Shown here piece after piece: positions 19,297-28,121 of a DNA stretch of 37,613 bases. Source of the stretch: Nitrospirota bacterium. GTDB taxonomy: Bacteria; Nitrospirota; Thermodesulfovibrionia; Thermodesulfovibrionales; SM23-35. The stretch spans positions 1 through 37,613 of the forward strand of contig JACAFE010000026.1 in NCBI GenBank assembly GCA_013388435.1. The letters are read 5' to 3'. Position numbers and translations under genes: made by a program. Position 1 is the first letter of the stretch; each line of letters opens with the position of its first letter. The notes beneath the pieces were generated by a model, which worked only from the letters and a program-made list of their open reading frames with translations, searched no databases and had not been told where the DNA came from.

Positions 19297-19761
19297 TTAA
19301 AAAATATTTGTAAGACGTTCGGTTGCCTTTCGCAGGCGGAGAGAGAGAATTCTTATAAGGCCTTTTAGTAATTTTGCGCCAATATATGGAAATTGTTCGA
19401 TTAAAGAATTAATTGAATCATTTTTTATTATTAAAAGATTTGTATCTTCAACAGCTTCGACAGTTGCAGAACGTTTATGTTCATCAAATATAGAAAGTTC
19501 TCCAACCATTGAGCCTTTTCCGAGTATTGCTATAATGAGCTGGTTCCCTTTAAATTCAGTTTGTTTCTTTACTTCTAATTTCCCTGAAAGAACAAAACCT
19601 ATAAATTCTCCCGGCTCTCCTTCTTTGAAAACTATGGTTCCTAAAGGGTAATTTTTTAATTCAAAAAAAGGTGCGATTATAACAAAATCCTGCTCATTAA
19701 GGAATTCAAATATCATTTCATCTTTAATATTTTTTAACTGCTCTATAACTTCCTTACTCAT
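19297..19761 (-). CDS. Stand-alone cyclic nucleotide-binding domain protein
   Basis: YPLGTIVFKEGEPGEFIGFVLSGKLEV...GKGSMVGELSIFDEHKRSATVEAVEDTNLLII; no DNA-binding domain visible. Start at MSKEV overlaps the mlaD stop. Confidence 0.85.
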   Translation of the reverse strand: MSKEVIEQLKNIKDEMIFEFLNEQDFVIIAPFFELKNYPLGTIVFKEGEPGEFIGFVLSGKLEVKKQTEFKGNQLIIAILGKGSMVGELSIFDEHKRSATVEAVEDTNLLIIKNDSINSLIEQFPYIGAKLLKGLIRILSLRLRKATERLTNIF

Positions 19762-20218
19762 TTGTCTGTTTCCCGTTTTCCTTCTTTTCAAAAATGTATT
19801 TGCTTACAAGTTCTTCGATTTCAATCGAGGATTCTGTTTCTGTAAGGAGTCCGTTTGGCTTTATAAACTCATCAGCGCCTCCCGGTGAAATCTTGATATA
19901 TTTATCACCTATAATACCTTTTGTTCTTATACTTGCGATAGAATCTTCCTGAAGCTTAACTCCGGGATTTAAAAGCATCTCGACCAGAGCACGATCATTT
20001 TCAAGAGATATTTTTGATACTTTTCCAACTTTCACCCCGGCTATTTCAACTTCAGCACCTTCTTTGAGTCCTGTTATACTCGTAAAATAAGCTTTAACAG
20101 GATATTGCTTGGTTTCAAAAATGCCTATATGTCCTAACTTAACTGAAAGATATGCAAGGCATAAGAAACCTATAATTAGAAATAAACCAACGCCTGTTTC
20201 GACATTTATTCTATTCAT
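19754..20218 (-). CDS. mlaD: MlaD/MCE-domain lipid transport protein
   Basis: One N-terminal TM plus MCE domain: VKAYFTSITGLKEGAEVEIAGVKVGKV...GIIGDKYIKISPGG. Confidence 0.93.
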   Translation of the reverse strand: MNRINVETGVGLFLIIGFLCLAYLSVKLGHIGIFETKQYPVKAYFTSITGLKEGAEVEIAGVKVGKVSKISLENDRALVEMLLNPGVKLQEDSIASIRTKGIIGDKYIKISPGGADEFIKPNGLLTETESSIEIEELVSKYIFEKKENGKQTNE

Positions 20219-20221
20219 ATC

Positions 20222-20989
20222 CTAACCCTCCACTTTTTCACTTTCATATATACGTCCCATTGTTTTTTCTACAAATGCTCTAATCACAGGATTCTCCGAT
20301 GTCTGAAAATCTTCAGGAGGCAAAGAATCCTGTATAATACCGTTATGCATTAATGCAACATAATCAGCAAGTTTAAAAATCTTCGGGACATCGTGGCTTA
20401 CAATGAGCGCAGTATATTTTAATGCTGTCTGCGTTCTGAAAAAAACCCTGTACATCTCGTTACTTAAGGCAACATCAAGTCCTGTTGTTGGTTCATCAAA
20501 GAAAACGATTTTTGGATTCAAAACAAGAGCTCTTGCAAGCCCCACCCTTTTACGCATTCCACCGCTCAATTGAGCGGGGTATTTGTCATTACTATCATGA
20601 ATATCCATCATTTCAAGTTTTTCATTGACTATTTCCTTAATCTCTTCCTCACTTTTATTCGTTCTCTCACGAAGCGGAAGCGCAACATTATCAAACACTG
20701 TCATTGAATCAAATAAAGCCGAATTCTGAAAGAGCACACCAAAATTTGCTCTTATATCTTTCAGTTCTTTACTGCTTATTTTATTAATATCTTTTCCATA
20801 AACAATAATTTTGCCTTTATCGGGTTTAACAAGACCAAGAATATGTTTTAGTATCGAACTCTTACCCTGACCGCTTTCTCCTACAATAACCGTTGTTTTA
20901 CCTTCGTATAAAGAAAGATTGACACCCTTCAGAACCTGTTGCTTTCCGAAAGTTTTAAAAACATTTATCATTTGAATAATAGGTTCCAT
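20222..20989 (-). CDS. mlaF: MlaF-type ABC transporter ATPase
   Basis: GESGQGKSSILKHILGL, LSGGMRKRVGLARALVLNPKIVFFDEPTTGLD. Confidence 0.94.
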   Translation of the reverse strand: MEPIIQMINVFKTFGKQQVLKGVNLSLYEGKTTVIVGESGQGKSSILKHILGLVKPDKGKIIVYGKDINKISSKELKDIRANFGVLFQNSALFDSMTVFDNVALPLRERTNKSEEEIKEIVNEKLEMMDIHDSNDKYPAQLSGGMRKRVGLARALVLNPKIVFFDEPTTGLDVALSNEMYRVFFRTQTALKYTALIVSHDVPKIFKLADYVALMHNGIIQDSLPPEDFQTSENPVIRAFVEKTMGRIYESEKVEG

Positions 20990-21787
20990 TTATATCATCA
21001 AAGAAGTGATAATATAATCAAAAACAAGCACAGCAACTGAAGAGATCACAACAGCGCTTGTTGTTGCTCTGCTGACTCCCTCTGCGCCAAATCCTCCGCG
21101 TCTTTCCAAATGAACAAAATATCCTTTTGCTGAACATATCCATACCACAAGCAATCCAAAACAAAGAGATTTTATGAATCCCATGTTAACATCAGCAAAT
21201 TCCACATCCTTGTACATGGTATAGAAATATGTGCCTTCATTGAGTCCCATCATGCCAACCCCGACAACATACCCTCCAAGAATTCCAATTACATCAAAGA
21301 TTGCGGTTAATAAAGGCATTGATAAAATGGTTGCAATAAATTTTGGAGCAACTACGTATTTATGCGGATCTATCGCCATGCATTCGAGAGCATCAATCTG
21401 CTCCGAGTTCCTCATAATTCCTATTTCAGCGCAAATCGCCGAACCTGCCCTTCCTGTTACCATCAATGCTGTAAGAACAGGTCCTAATTCTTTTATCAGG
21501 CTTAATGCAACAGCAGATCCAAGCATTCCCTCTGAGCTAAATTTACTCAATGTATTGTATCCCTGTAATCCGAGAACCATACCTGTAAAGGCGCCAGTGA
21601 AAATAATTACAAAAATTGAAAGAGAGCCTATAGAATAAATCTGCCTGATTATATTTGTTATTTTATAATACGGTGGTTTTAGAATGTTATAAAATACAAG
21701 CAGTAAAAATATACCCATCCTTCCTGCCTGATTTACATAATAGAGAGCATGGTCCCCGAGTGTTTCGGCAAATTTTATTAAAAACAT
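20990..21787 (-). CDS. mlaE: MlaE-type ABC transporter permease
   Basis: ALSLIKELGPVLTALMVTGRAGSAICAEIGIMRNSEQIDALECMAIDPHKYVVAPK. Confidence 0.95.
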   Translation of the reverse strand: MFLIKFAETLGDHALYYVNQAGRMGIFLLLVFYNILKPPYYKITNIIRQIYSIGSLSIFVIIFTGAFTGMVLGLQGYNTLSKFSSEGMLGSAVALSLIKELGPVLTALMVTGRAGSAICAEIGIMRNSEQIDALECMAIDPHKYVVAPKFIATILSMPLLTAIFDVIGILGGYVVGVGMMGLNEGTYFYTMYKDVEFADVNMGFIKSLCFGLLVVWICSAKGYFVHLERRGGFGAEGVSRATTSAVVISSVAVLVFDYIITSLMI

Positions 21788-21918
21788 ATAGTTATTATAT
21801 ACTTAAAACGCAGACTTGTAAATTTTTAAATCTTAGTCTTATAGTAGAAGAAATATAATCGATATACAGGAAAATATCAAATAAACCCCAAAAATACAAT
21901 TAAAATAATATAGATGTT

Positions 21919-22389
21919 ATGAAAAAATTTAGTGCGGGTTTACTTGTTTACCGTTTTAAAAATAATAAACTTGAAGTCCTTCTTGTTCATCCCGGAGGAC
22001 CATTCTGGGCAAAAAAAGATGAAGGTGCATGGTCTATTCCGAAAGGTGAATATCTTGAAGGAGAAGATCCTTTGCTTGCAGCAAAACGCGAATTTCTTGA
22101 AGAAACAGGCTATGAAATTAATGGTAATTTCAGAAAATTAACCCCGCTTAAACAGCATAGCGGCAAGATTATCTCTGCATGGGCAGTTGAAGGTGACCTT
22201 AATGTTAATAATATCAAAAGCAATACTTTTACAATCGAATGGCCTCCTCATTCCGGAAAAGTCGCAGAATTTTTAGAGATCGATCGCGCTGAATGGTTCA
22301 CAGTAGATATAGCGATTAAGAAGATATTAAAAGGGCAGGCAGGGTTTATTGAAGAATTGTGTGGCATATTAAATTATAAAGTTAAATAA
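21919..22389 (+). CDS. NUDIX hydrolase
   Basis: NUDIX-like box GEYLEGEDPLLAAKREFLEETGYEI (GX5EX7REXXEEXGX). Confidence 0.92.
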   Translation: MKKFSAGLLVYRFKNNKLEVLLVHPGGPFWAKKDEGAWSIPKGEYLEGEDPLLAAKREFLEETGYEINGNFRKLTPLKQHSGKIISAWAVEGDLNVNNIKSNTFTIEWPPHSGKVAEFLEIDRAEWFTVDIAIKKILKGQAGFIEELCGILNYKVK

Positions 22390-22857
22390 TCATGAAACTG
22401 CACACGGAGGAATTTTAACCTTTAATTTTTTTCTTAGCTCCTGAGTAAGCGCAGTTTTCATAACAAAATCCGACTGTGCAAATTGATCCTTCATTTTTAT
22501 CAAAAGCCATTCTTTTTGTTTACCTGACATTCTCATAAGAACAAAGCCACCCTTTAATTTTTTGCCATTAAGATAAAATTCTATTCTTCCTTCATCAATA
22601 CTACCTTTGAGTAATTCATAATCTCCGCTGTCCCATATCACTACAGCTCCTGCTCCATAATTTCCCTCTGGTATTATACCCTCATAATTACCATATTCAA
22701 GCGAGTGGTCATCAACCATTATCGCAAGTCTCTTATCTTTTGGATTCATTGAAGGGCCTTTTGGTATTGCCCATGATTTAAGAACTCCTCTGATTTCAAG
22801 TCGGAAATCGAAATGCAGATGAGTTGAATGATGCTCATGAACAACAAATTTTGACAT
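22390..22857 (-). CDS. Stand-alone DNA ligase D 3'-phosphoesterase (LigD PE) domain protein
   Basis: FVVHEHHSTHLHFDFRLEIRGVLKSWAIPKGPSMNPKDKRLAIMVDDHSLEYGNYEGIIPEGNYGAGAVVIWDSGDYE. Confidence 0.93.
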   Translation of the reverse strand: MSKFVVHEHHSTHLHFDFRLEIRGVLKSWAIPKGPSMNPKDKRLAIMVDDHSLEYGNYEGIIPEGNYGAGAVVIWDSGDYELLKGSIDEGRIEFYLNGKKLKGGFVLMRMSGKQKEWLLIKMKDQFAQSDFVMKTALTQELRKKLKVKIPPCAVS

Positions 22858-23163
22858 TATGAAAATATTATAATTTATATATCAAAACAATGCATTCAAA
22901 ATAATGCATATGTTAAAAAAATTTTCCTTTCTATAACAACCCTTTCTCCCTCTTTTATAATTGGTTATAGAGCCATGACCCATTAGCTATTTGCCGTAAT
23001 TTTGTATTATTTTTTTATTTGCTCTCCGCTCACTTCCCCCTTTGTTAAGGGGGTCAGGGGGTTGTATATTCCTTTGTCAATTTAGTTATAAGTTTTTTAT
23101 TGGCAATAATTCAATTTATGAATCAAAATAAACTATCATAGGCTGAAGGCTTTAGGCTGAAGG

Positions 23164-23187
23164 CTGAAGGCTTCAGCCTTTTTTTAT
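23164..23187 (+). terminator. Candidate hairpin plus T-tract inside R3
   Basis: GGCTGAAGGCTTCAGCC followed by TTTTTTT; same sequence as the R1 hairpin in the opposite orientation. Confidence 0.4.
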
Positions 23188-23214
23188 TCGCTATTCGCTC
23201 TATGCTATTTGATA

Positions 23215-23396
23215 AACGCAATAACGCAATAAACGCTACAACGCAATGAACGCAACAAACGCTATGAACGCTACAACGCAATGAACGCTACAACGCAATA
23301 AACGCTACAACGCAATAAACGCAATAAACGCAACGAACGCAACAAACGCTATGAACGCTATAACGCTATAACGCTATAAACGCTATGAACGCTATT
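23215..23396 (+). repeat. AACGC-WAY(R) tandem array D (21 units, the longest)
   Basis: 21 AACGC cores with spacers AAT/AATA/TAC/AATG/AACA/TATG/AACG/TAT/TATA/TATT. Confidence 0.95.
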
Positions 23397-23516
23397 TGCC
23401 TTCATCCTTTTTGAGTTAGGGGTAATGTCTGTATTATCTGGTTCAGGTTAAATTTTTTTATTTAAATTTCCGATACATATATAAGTAAAAGCTTTTAACG
23501 TTTGAACGAGGCCGGG

Positions 23517-25559
23517 ATGAACAAGAATAATAAAAATGTTCTAATAGTGGATGCTGATGCTCATATAAGGGCAATAATTAAAAAATGCATCATACCTGAT
23601 GGATATGAAATACATGAATGCAAAACCGCAATTGAAGCGTTTGATTTATATAAAAAATATAATAGCAATCTTATAATTACAGACACTTTTCCACACGAAG
23701 AATCAGGAATTGAATTCATTAAGAAAGTCCGTTCAATTTCCAATATTGTACCGATTATAGCAATTACTGAATATAACAACGTTAATAAATCATATGACCT
23801 AATTATACAGAATATCTTTCTTTATCTGAAAAAACCTTTTGTTGAACCTGACAGAATGGGAATAGTAATTAAAAATGCAATCGAGCATAGCACTGAAACT
23901 GTCTCTAAAATTAATGGACAGTTTATCAAGAAATATCCGGATAATCCTGAAAAATTCATCCATGAAATCACGATCGCAAAACAGGAATGGGAATCAGCAG
24001 TTGATTTTATTGACAGACTTATAATGATTGTTGACACAGAAAGAAATATATGCAGATGTAATTACTATTTAACCGAAATATCCGGACTCGTATATAAAGA
24101 AATAATAAATAAAAAATGGGATAACGTTTTAAAAAATATTGGATTTAATCCGATCCCGGGTGATTGCTATTTATACGGCGGAGTTGAATTATACAATGAC
24201 ATAACTAAAAAATGGATGCTTCTACAAATGTATCCTTTTTATGAAATTTATACAAAAGACAGAAAAGTTACCCGTCAGGTAATAACACTCTATGACATTA
24301 CTAAACTTAAATCAGCTACAGAAGAAACGCGCAGGCAGAGAGAAAAAATACGTTCCCAAAATATTGAATTGCAAAATCACAAAGAAAAGCTTGAAGCCGC
24401 TCTGGATCAATTATCTGAACTTATTATACAGGCTGAGACAGAACAAAGTTTCAGTGTAAGATTTGAAAATCCTGATCTTGTTTCATGCAGTGAAAGTCTT
24501 GACTGTAAAAAAACAACTTGTCCGTGTTACGGTCAACGCAATATCAGATGCTGGCAGATTTCAGGAACTCACTGCGGTGGAGAAATTCAGGGAGACTTCG
24601 CCCAAAAACTTGGCCGTTGTGAACACTGTCCAGTTTATATTAAAGCGACAGAAAATCCTATTTTCAGAATAGGAGAACATTTCAATAATATGATGAATAT
24701 GCTTGAAAAGAAAAATAAAGAAGCCAAAGAAGCATATGAAAAACTCAAATCAACTCAGGCTCAGGTACTTCAGCAGGAAAAAATGGCTTCAATAGGACAG
24801 CTTGCAGCAGGTATAGCGCACGAGATCAATAATCCTGTTGGCTTTATTATGAGCAACCTTAATTCATTGCAAAAATATATGACAAGACTTGGTGAATTTA
24901 TTAATATTCAAAATGAAGCTAATTCTCAACTAATTTCAGAAGGAGCTTCATCCGAAATTATTAAAAACATTCAGGAAAAAAAGAAATCCTTGAAAATAGA
25001 TTTTATTCTTGAAGATTCTAACAATTTGATTAAAGAATCTCTTGATGGTGCTGATAGAGTAAAACATATTGTGCAGGATTTAAAGAGCTTTTCACGGATT
25101 GATGAAGCAGAATTTAAAATGGCAAATATCAATGAAGGTATTGAAAGCACGATTAATATTGTCTGGAATGAGCTTAAATATAAAGCCAGACTTAATAAAG
25201 AATATGGGGATATTCCTTTGACTAAATGTAATCCAGGGCAATTAAATCAGGTGTTTATGAATATACTTGTTAATGCAGCTCAAGCGATTGAAAAAAAAGG
25301 AGAAATCACTGTAAAAACATGGGCAAACGATGGCTATATAAATATTGAAATTTCAGACACAGGCTGCGGGATTCCCGAAGATAAGATAGGAAGAATATTT
25401 GAGCCATTTTTCACAACAAAAGAAGTCGGGAAAGGAACCGGCTTGGGACTTAGTATTGCGTATGATATCATTAATAAACATAAAGGATTTATAAGCGTTG
25501 ATAGCGAAGCTGGAAAAGGAACAACTTTTACAATACAAATACCTATAGTTGATCAGTAG
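23517..25559 (+). CDS. Sensor histidine kinase: REC - PAS-like - coiled coil - Cys-rich insert - HisKA - HATPase
   Basis: REC (VLIVDADAH...LIITDTFPHEESG...YLKKPF); Cys-rich segment CSESLDCKKTTCPCYGQRNIRCWQISGTHCGGEIQGDFAQKLGRCEHCPVYI; H-box GQLAAGIAHEINNPVGFI; G-box GKGTGLGLSIAYDII. ATG 23517 preferred over TTG 23502. Confidence 0.92.
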   Translation: MNKNNKNVLIVDADAHIRAIIKKCIIPDGYEIHECKTAIEAFDLYKKYNSNLIITDTFPHEESGIEFIKKVRSISNIVPIIAITEYNNVNKSYDLIIQNIFLYLKKPFVEPDRMGIVIKNAIEHSTETVSKINGQFIKKYPDNPEKFIHEITIAKQEWESAVDFIDRLIMIVDTERNICRCNYYLTEISGLVYKEIINKKWDNVLKNIGFNPIPGDCYLYGGVELYNDITKKWMLLQMYPFYEIYTKDRKVTRQVITLYDITKLKSATEETRRQREKIRSQNIELQNHKEKLEAALDQLSELIIQAETEQSFSVRFENPDLVSCSESLDCKKTTCPCYGQRNIRCWQISGTHCGGEIQGDFAQKLGRCEHCPVYIKATENPIFRIGEHFNNMMNMLEKKNKEAKEAYEKLKSTQAQVLQQEKMASIGQLAAGIAHEINNPVGFIMSNLNSLQKYMTRLGEFINIQNEANSQLISEGASSEIIKNIQEKKKSLKIDFILEDSNNLIKESLDGADRVKHIVQDLKSFSRIDEAEFKMANINEGIESTINIVWNELKYKARLNKEYGDIPLTKCNPGQLNQVFMNILVNAAQAIEKKGEITVKTWANDGYINIEISDTGCGIPEDKIGRIFEPFFTTKEVGKGTGLGLSIAYDIINKHKGFISVDSEAGKGTTFTIQIPIVDQ

Positions 25560-25563
25560 AAAA

Positions 25564-26382
25564 ATGGAAGAAAAAATTAAAATACTATGTGTTGATGACG
25601 AAGAAAATGTCCTTAAGGCTATTAAGAGGCTTTTCTTTGATGAGGATTATGAAATATTTACTGCTTCCTCAGGAGCAGAAGGTCTCGATATTTTAAAGAA
25701 AATAAATATCCAGATAATTATCTCCGACTACAGAATGCCTGGAATGTCGGGAGTTGATTTTTTGAAAGAGGTGCGTAAAAAATGGCCTGAAACTGTCAGA
25801 ATAGTTTTATCAGGATACGCAGATATTGCTTCAATTGTTATGGCAATAAACGAAGGAGAAATTTACAAATTTATTCCCAAGCCATGGAATGATACTGAAT
25901 TAAAAATAACAGTACTTAATGCTATTGAAAGGTATTACCTTTATAAAAAAAATGTAGAATTGACTCATGAATTAAAAGAAAAAAATGAAGAATTAATCAG
26001 ACTGAATAACGAGCTTAAAAGGCTTCTTGAAAAAGAAACTGAAATCGCAAAATTTCAGAGTAAAGTTTTAACTACTCAGCAAAATATATTAGACATGTTG
26101 CCTGTTGGAATAATGGGAATTGATTTAAATAATATTGTTGTTATGTGTAACAGCTTATGTATAGAAATAACTAAAAATAATGAATTTCCTCTTGACCAGA
26201 ATATTGAACATGTTGTTCCTGAAATCGTACTCAATTTTATTGAGAGTGTCAGGAAAAGAAAAAGAGCGGTGACTTCGATTGATATTTATGGAAAAAGGGG
26301 AACCTTAATGGGCTCCTTGCTTGAGAGTAATGATATTCAAAAAGGAATTATTCTTGTCTTCATTAGAGAAGATAATATTTAA
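25564..26382 (+). CDS. Response regulator: REC + coiled coil + PAS-like domain, no output domain recognised
   Basis: ILCVDDEENVLKAIKRLFFDEDYEIFTASSG...IIISDYRMPGMSGVDFL...KPWNDTEL; C-terminal ILDMLPVGIMGIDLNNIVVMCN is PAS-like. Confidence 0.85.
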   Translation: MEEKIKILCVDDEENVLKAIKRLFFDEDYEIFTASSGAEGLDILKKINIQIIISDYRMPGMSGVDFLKEVRKKWPETVRIVLSGYADIASIVMAINEGEIYKFIPKPWNDTELKITVLNAIERYYLYKKNVELTHELKEKNEELIRLNNELKRLLEKETEIAKFQSKVLTTQQNILDMLPVGIMGIDLNNIVVMCNSLCIEITKNNEFPLDQNIEHVVPEIVLNFIESVRKRKRAVTSIDIYGKRGTLMGSLLESNDIQKGIILVFIREDNI

Positions 26383-26391
26383 GGATATTTT

Positions 26392-27711
26392 ATGGTTGAA
26401 AAAAAAATTCCCAAAATACTCTTTGTCGATGATGAGGAAAATATCCTGAAGTCACTCAAGCGCCTTTTTATTGACGAAGAAATAGAAGTTTTAACAGCAA
26501 ATTCAGGATTTAATGGTCTCGATATTATTAAAGATAATGAGATAAGCGTTGTAATATCAGATCAGAAAATGCCTGAAATGAATGGAGCTGAATTTCTTGC
26601 CAGAGTAAAAGAAATTTCACCTGATTCAATAAGGATTATTCTTACAGGATATGCAGACATAAATGCTGCAATGGATGCCATTAATAAGGGCGGTGCGTTC
26701 AGGTATATTACAAAACCATGGAATGATGCAGATTTACTTCTTCTAATAAAAGATGCGATCGAGAAATATCGCCTTATCAAAGAAAATAAATATCTCACAG
26801 AGCTGACAAAAAAACAAAATGAAGAACTGAAAAAATGGAACACACAGCTCGAGATTATGGTTCAGGAACAGACCATTGACATTCAGAACCAGAATAAAAA
26901 ACTTAAGGAACTGAATGAACAACTTAAAAAGAATTTCAGGCAGTCTATAGAAGCTTTTTCCAGTTTAATAGAAATGCGCGATAAATCAATGTCCTGCCAT
27001 TCAAAAAATGTTGCTTCAATCTCAAGAGAGGTTGCAAAAGAAATGGCTTTAAGTGAAGACGAAATAAACAGGATAACTATAGCGTCTCTTCTTCATGACA
27101 TTGGAAAAATAGGAATTCCTGATTCTATTCTTGCTAAAAGGGAGGAAGAATGGAATGAATATGAAAGAAATGAATATAGACTGCATCCTGTCCGTGGACA
27201 GGTCATAATTGCACAAATTGAAGGTTTTAAAGAAATAGGACAGATAATACGGTATCATCATGAAAATATTGATGGCACAGGGTTTCCCGACCATCTTAAA
27301 AAAGATGCCATTCCATTAGGAAGCAGGATTATTTCTATGGCAGATGCTATAGATAGAAGCGCAAACGTAAATCCATTAGCTAAAAACAATTATCAAAAGG
27401 CGTTAAATGAAATTGAACTTTATCTTGATAAAAAATATGACCGTCAAATCTTTCCTTACCTTAGATATATTATATCCCGAAAGATAAACGAAATATCAGC
27501 GCGGGATTTTTCAAATGAAATAGAAATACATCCCTCAAAACTTGTTCCCGGGATGGTTATTTCCCGTGAAATCAGAAGTGGTAGCGGGATATTAATATTA
27601 GCGCAAGGCGTAATACTTGACAAGAAAATAATAAATGCAATTCAGAGGTATTATGAAATCGACCCTCCTAAAACAGGCATATTTGTTATAAGAGAGAAAA
27701 AAGCCGCATAA
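26392..27711 (+). CDS. Response regulator with HD-GYP domain (putative c-di-GMP phosphodiesterase)
   Basis: REC (ILFVDDEENILKSLKRLF...VVISDQKMPEMNG) plus LLHDIGKIGIPDSIL...YHHENIDGTGFPDHL. C-terminal LVPGMVISREIRS...LILAQGVILDKKIINAI. Confidence 0.92.
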   Translation: MVEKKIPKILFVDDEENILKSLKRLFIDEEIEVLTANSGFNGLDIIKDNEISVVISDQKMPEMNGAEFLARVKEISPDSIRIILTGYADINAAMDAINKGGAFRYITKPWNDADLLLLIKDAIEKYRLIKENKYLTELTKKQNEELKKWNTQLEIMVQEQTIDIQNQNKKLKELNEQLKKNFRQSIEAFSSLIEMRDKSMSCHSKNVASISREVAKEMALSEDEINRITIASLLHDIGKIGIPDSILAKREEEWNEYERNEYRLHPVRGQVIIAQIEGFKEIGQIIRYHHENIDGTGFPDHLKKDAIPLGSRIISMADAIDRSANVNPLAKNNYQKALNEIELYLDKKYDRQIFPYLRYIISRKINEISARDFSNEIEIHPSKLVPGMVISREIRSGSGILILAQGVILDKKIINAIQRYYEIDPPKTGIFVIREKKAA

Positions 27712-27773
27712 CCAAAAAAATGCATATGAAATTTAATCAAAAAAAATTATAATAAATTTTGAGAGCTTATCTT

Positions 27774-28121
27774 ATGAAGACTATTAAAATTCAAGATGCA
27801 ATAAAAGGAATGATTCTCGCAAAGGATGTTAAAAATAATTATGGCCAGGTGCTTCTTCAAAAAGGAACCGAGCTTTCAGAAGAAAATATAAAAAGCCTTA
27901 TGAATAGAAATATTGCTAAGGTAGTAGTTGAAGAAAAAAACGATTTAAAAGAATTTACCAGAGAAGACATTGAAAAAACAAAGGAAATTTATCGCGCTGT
28001 CGTTGAACAAAGATTTATCAATCCGCATTCAGATTCAATGACTGAAGCTTTATTTAATGCAGTGCTTGAGCTTACAGCTGTAAGAGTTTTATCAGGTGGG
28101 ACATGGACGAAAACAGAATAA
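27774..28121 (+). CDS. Small protein resembling the C-terminal GMxxA domain of the HD-GYP protein upstream
   Basis: IKIQDAIKGMILAKDVKNNYGQVLLQKGTELSEENIKSLMNRNIAKVVVEE. ATG 27774 preferred over TTG 27759; overlaps the next gene by 19 nt. Confidence 0.75.
   Translation: MKTIKIQDAIKGMILAKDVKNNYGQVLLQKGTELSEENIKSLMNRNIAKVVVEEKNDLKEFTREDIEKTKEIYRAVVEQRFINPHSDSMTEALFNAVLELTAVRVLSGGTWTKTE

Larger units (their letters stand above)
22883..23460. repeat. Composite dispersed intergenic repeat, copy R3
   Basis: Lead motif, heptamers (22974-22994), REP-like palindrome (23033-23066), a single arm TGGCAATAATTCAATTTATGAATCAAAAT, GGCTGAAGG units, AACGC array D. Tail similar to R2 (TTTTTGAG...AATGTCTGTATT). 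Confidence 0.9.
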
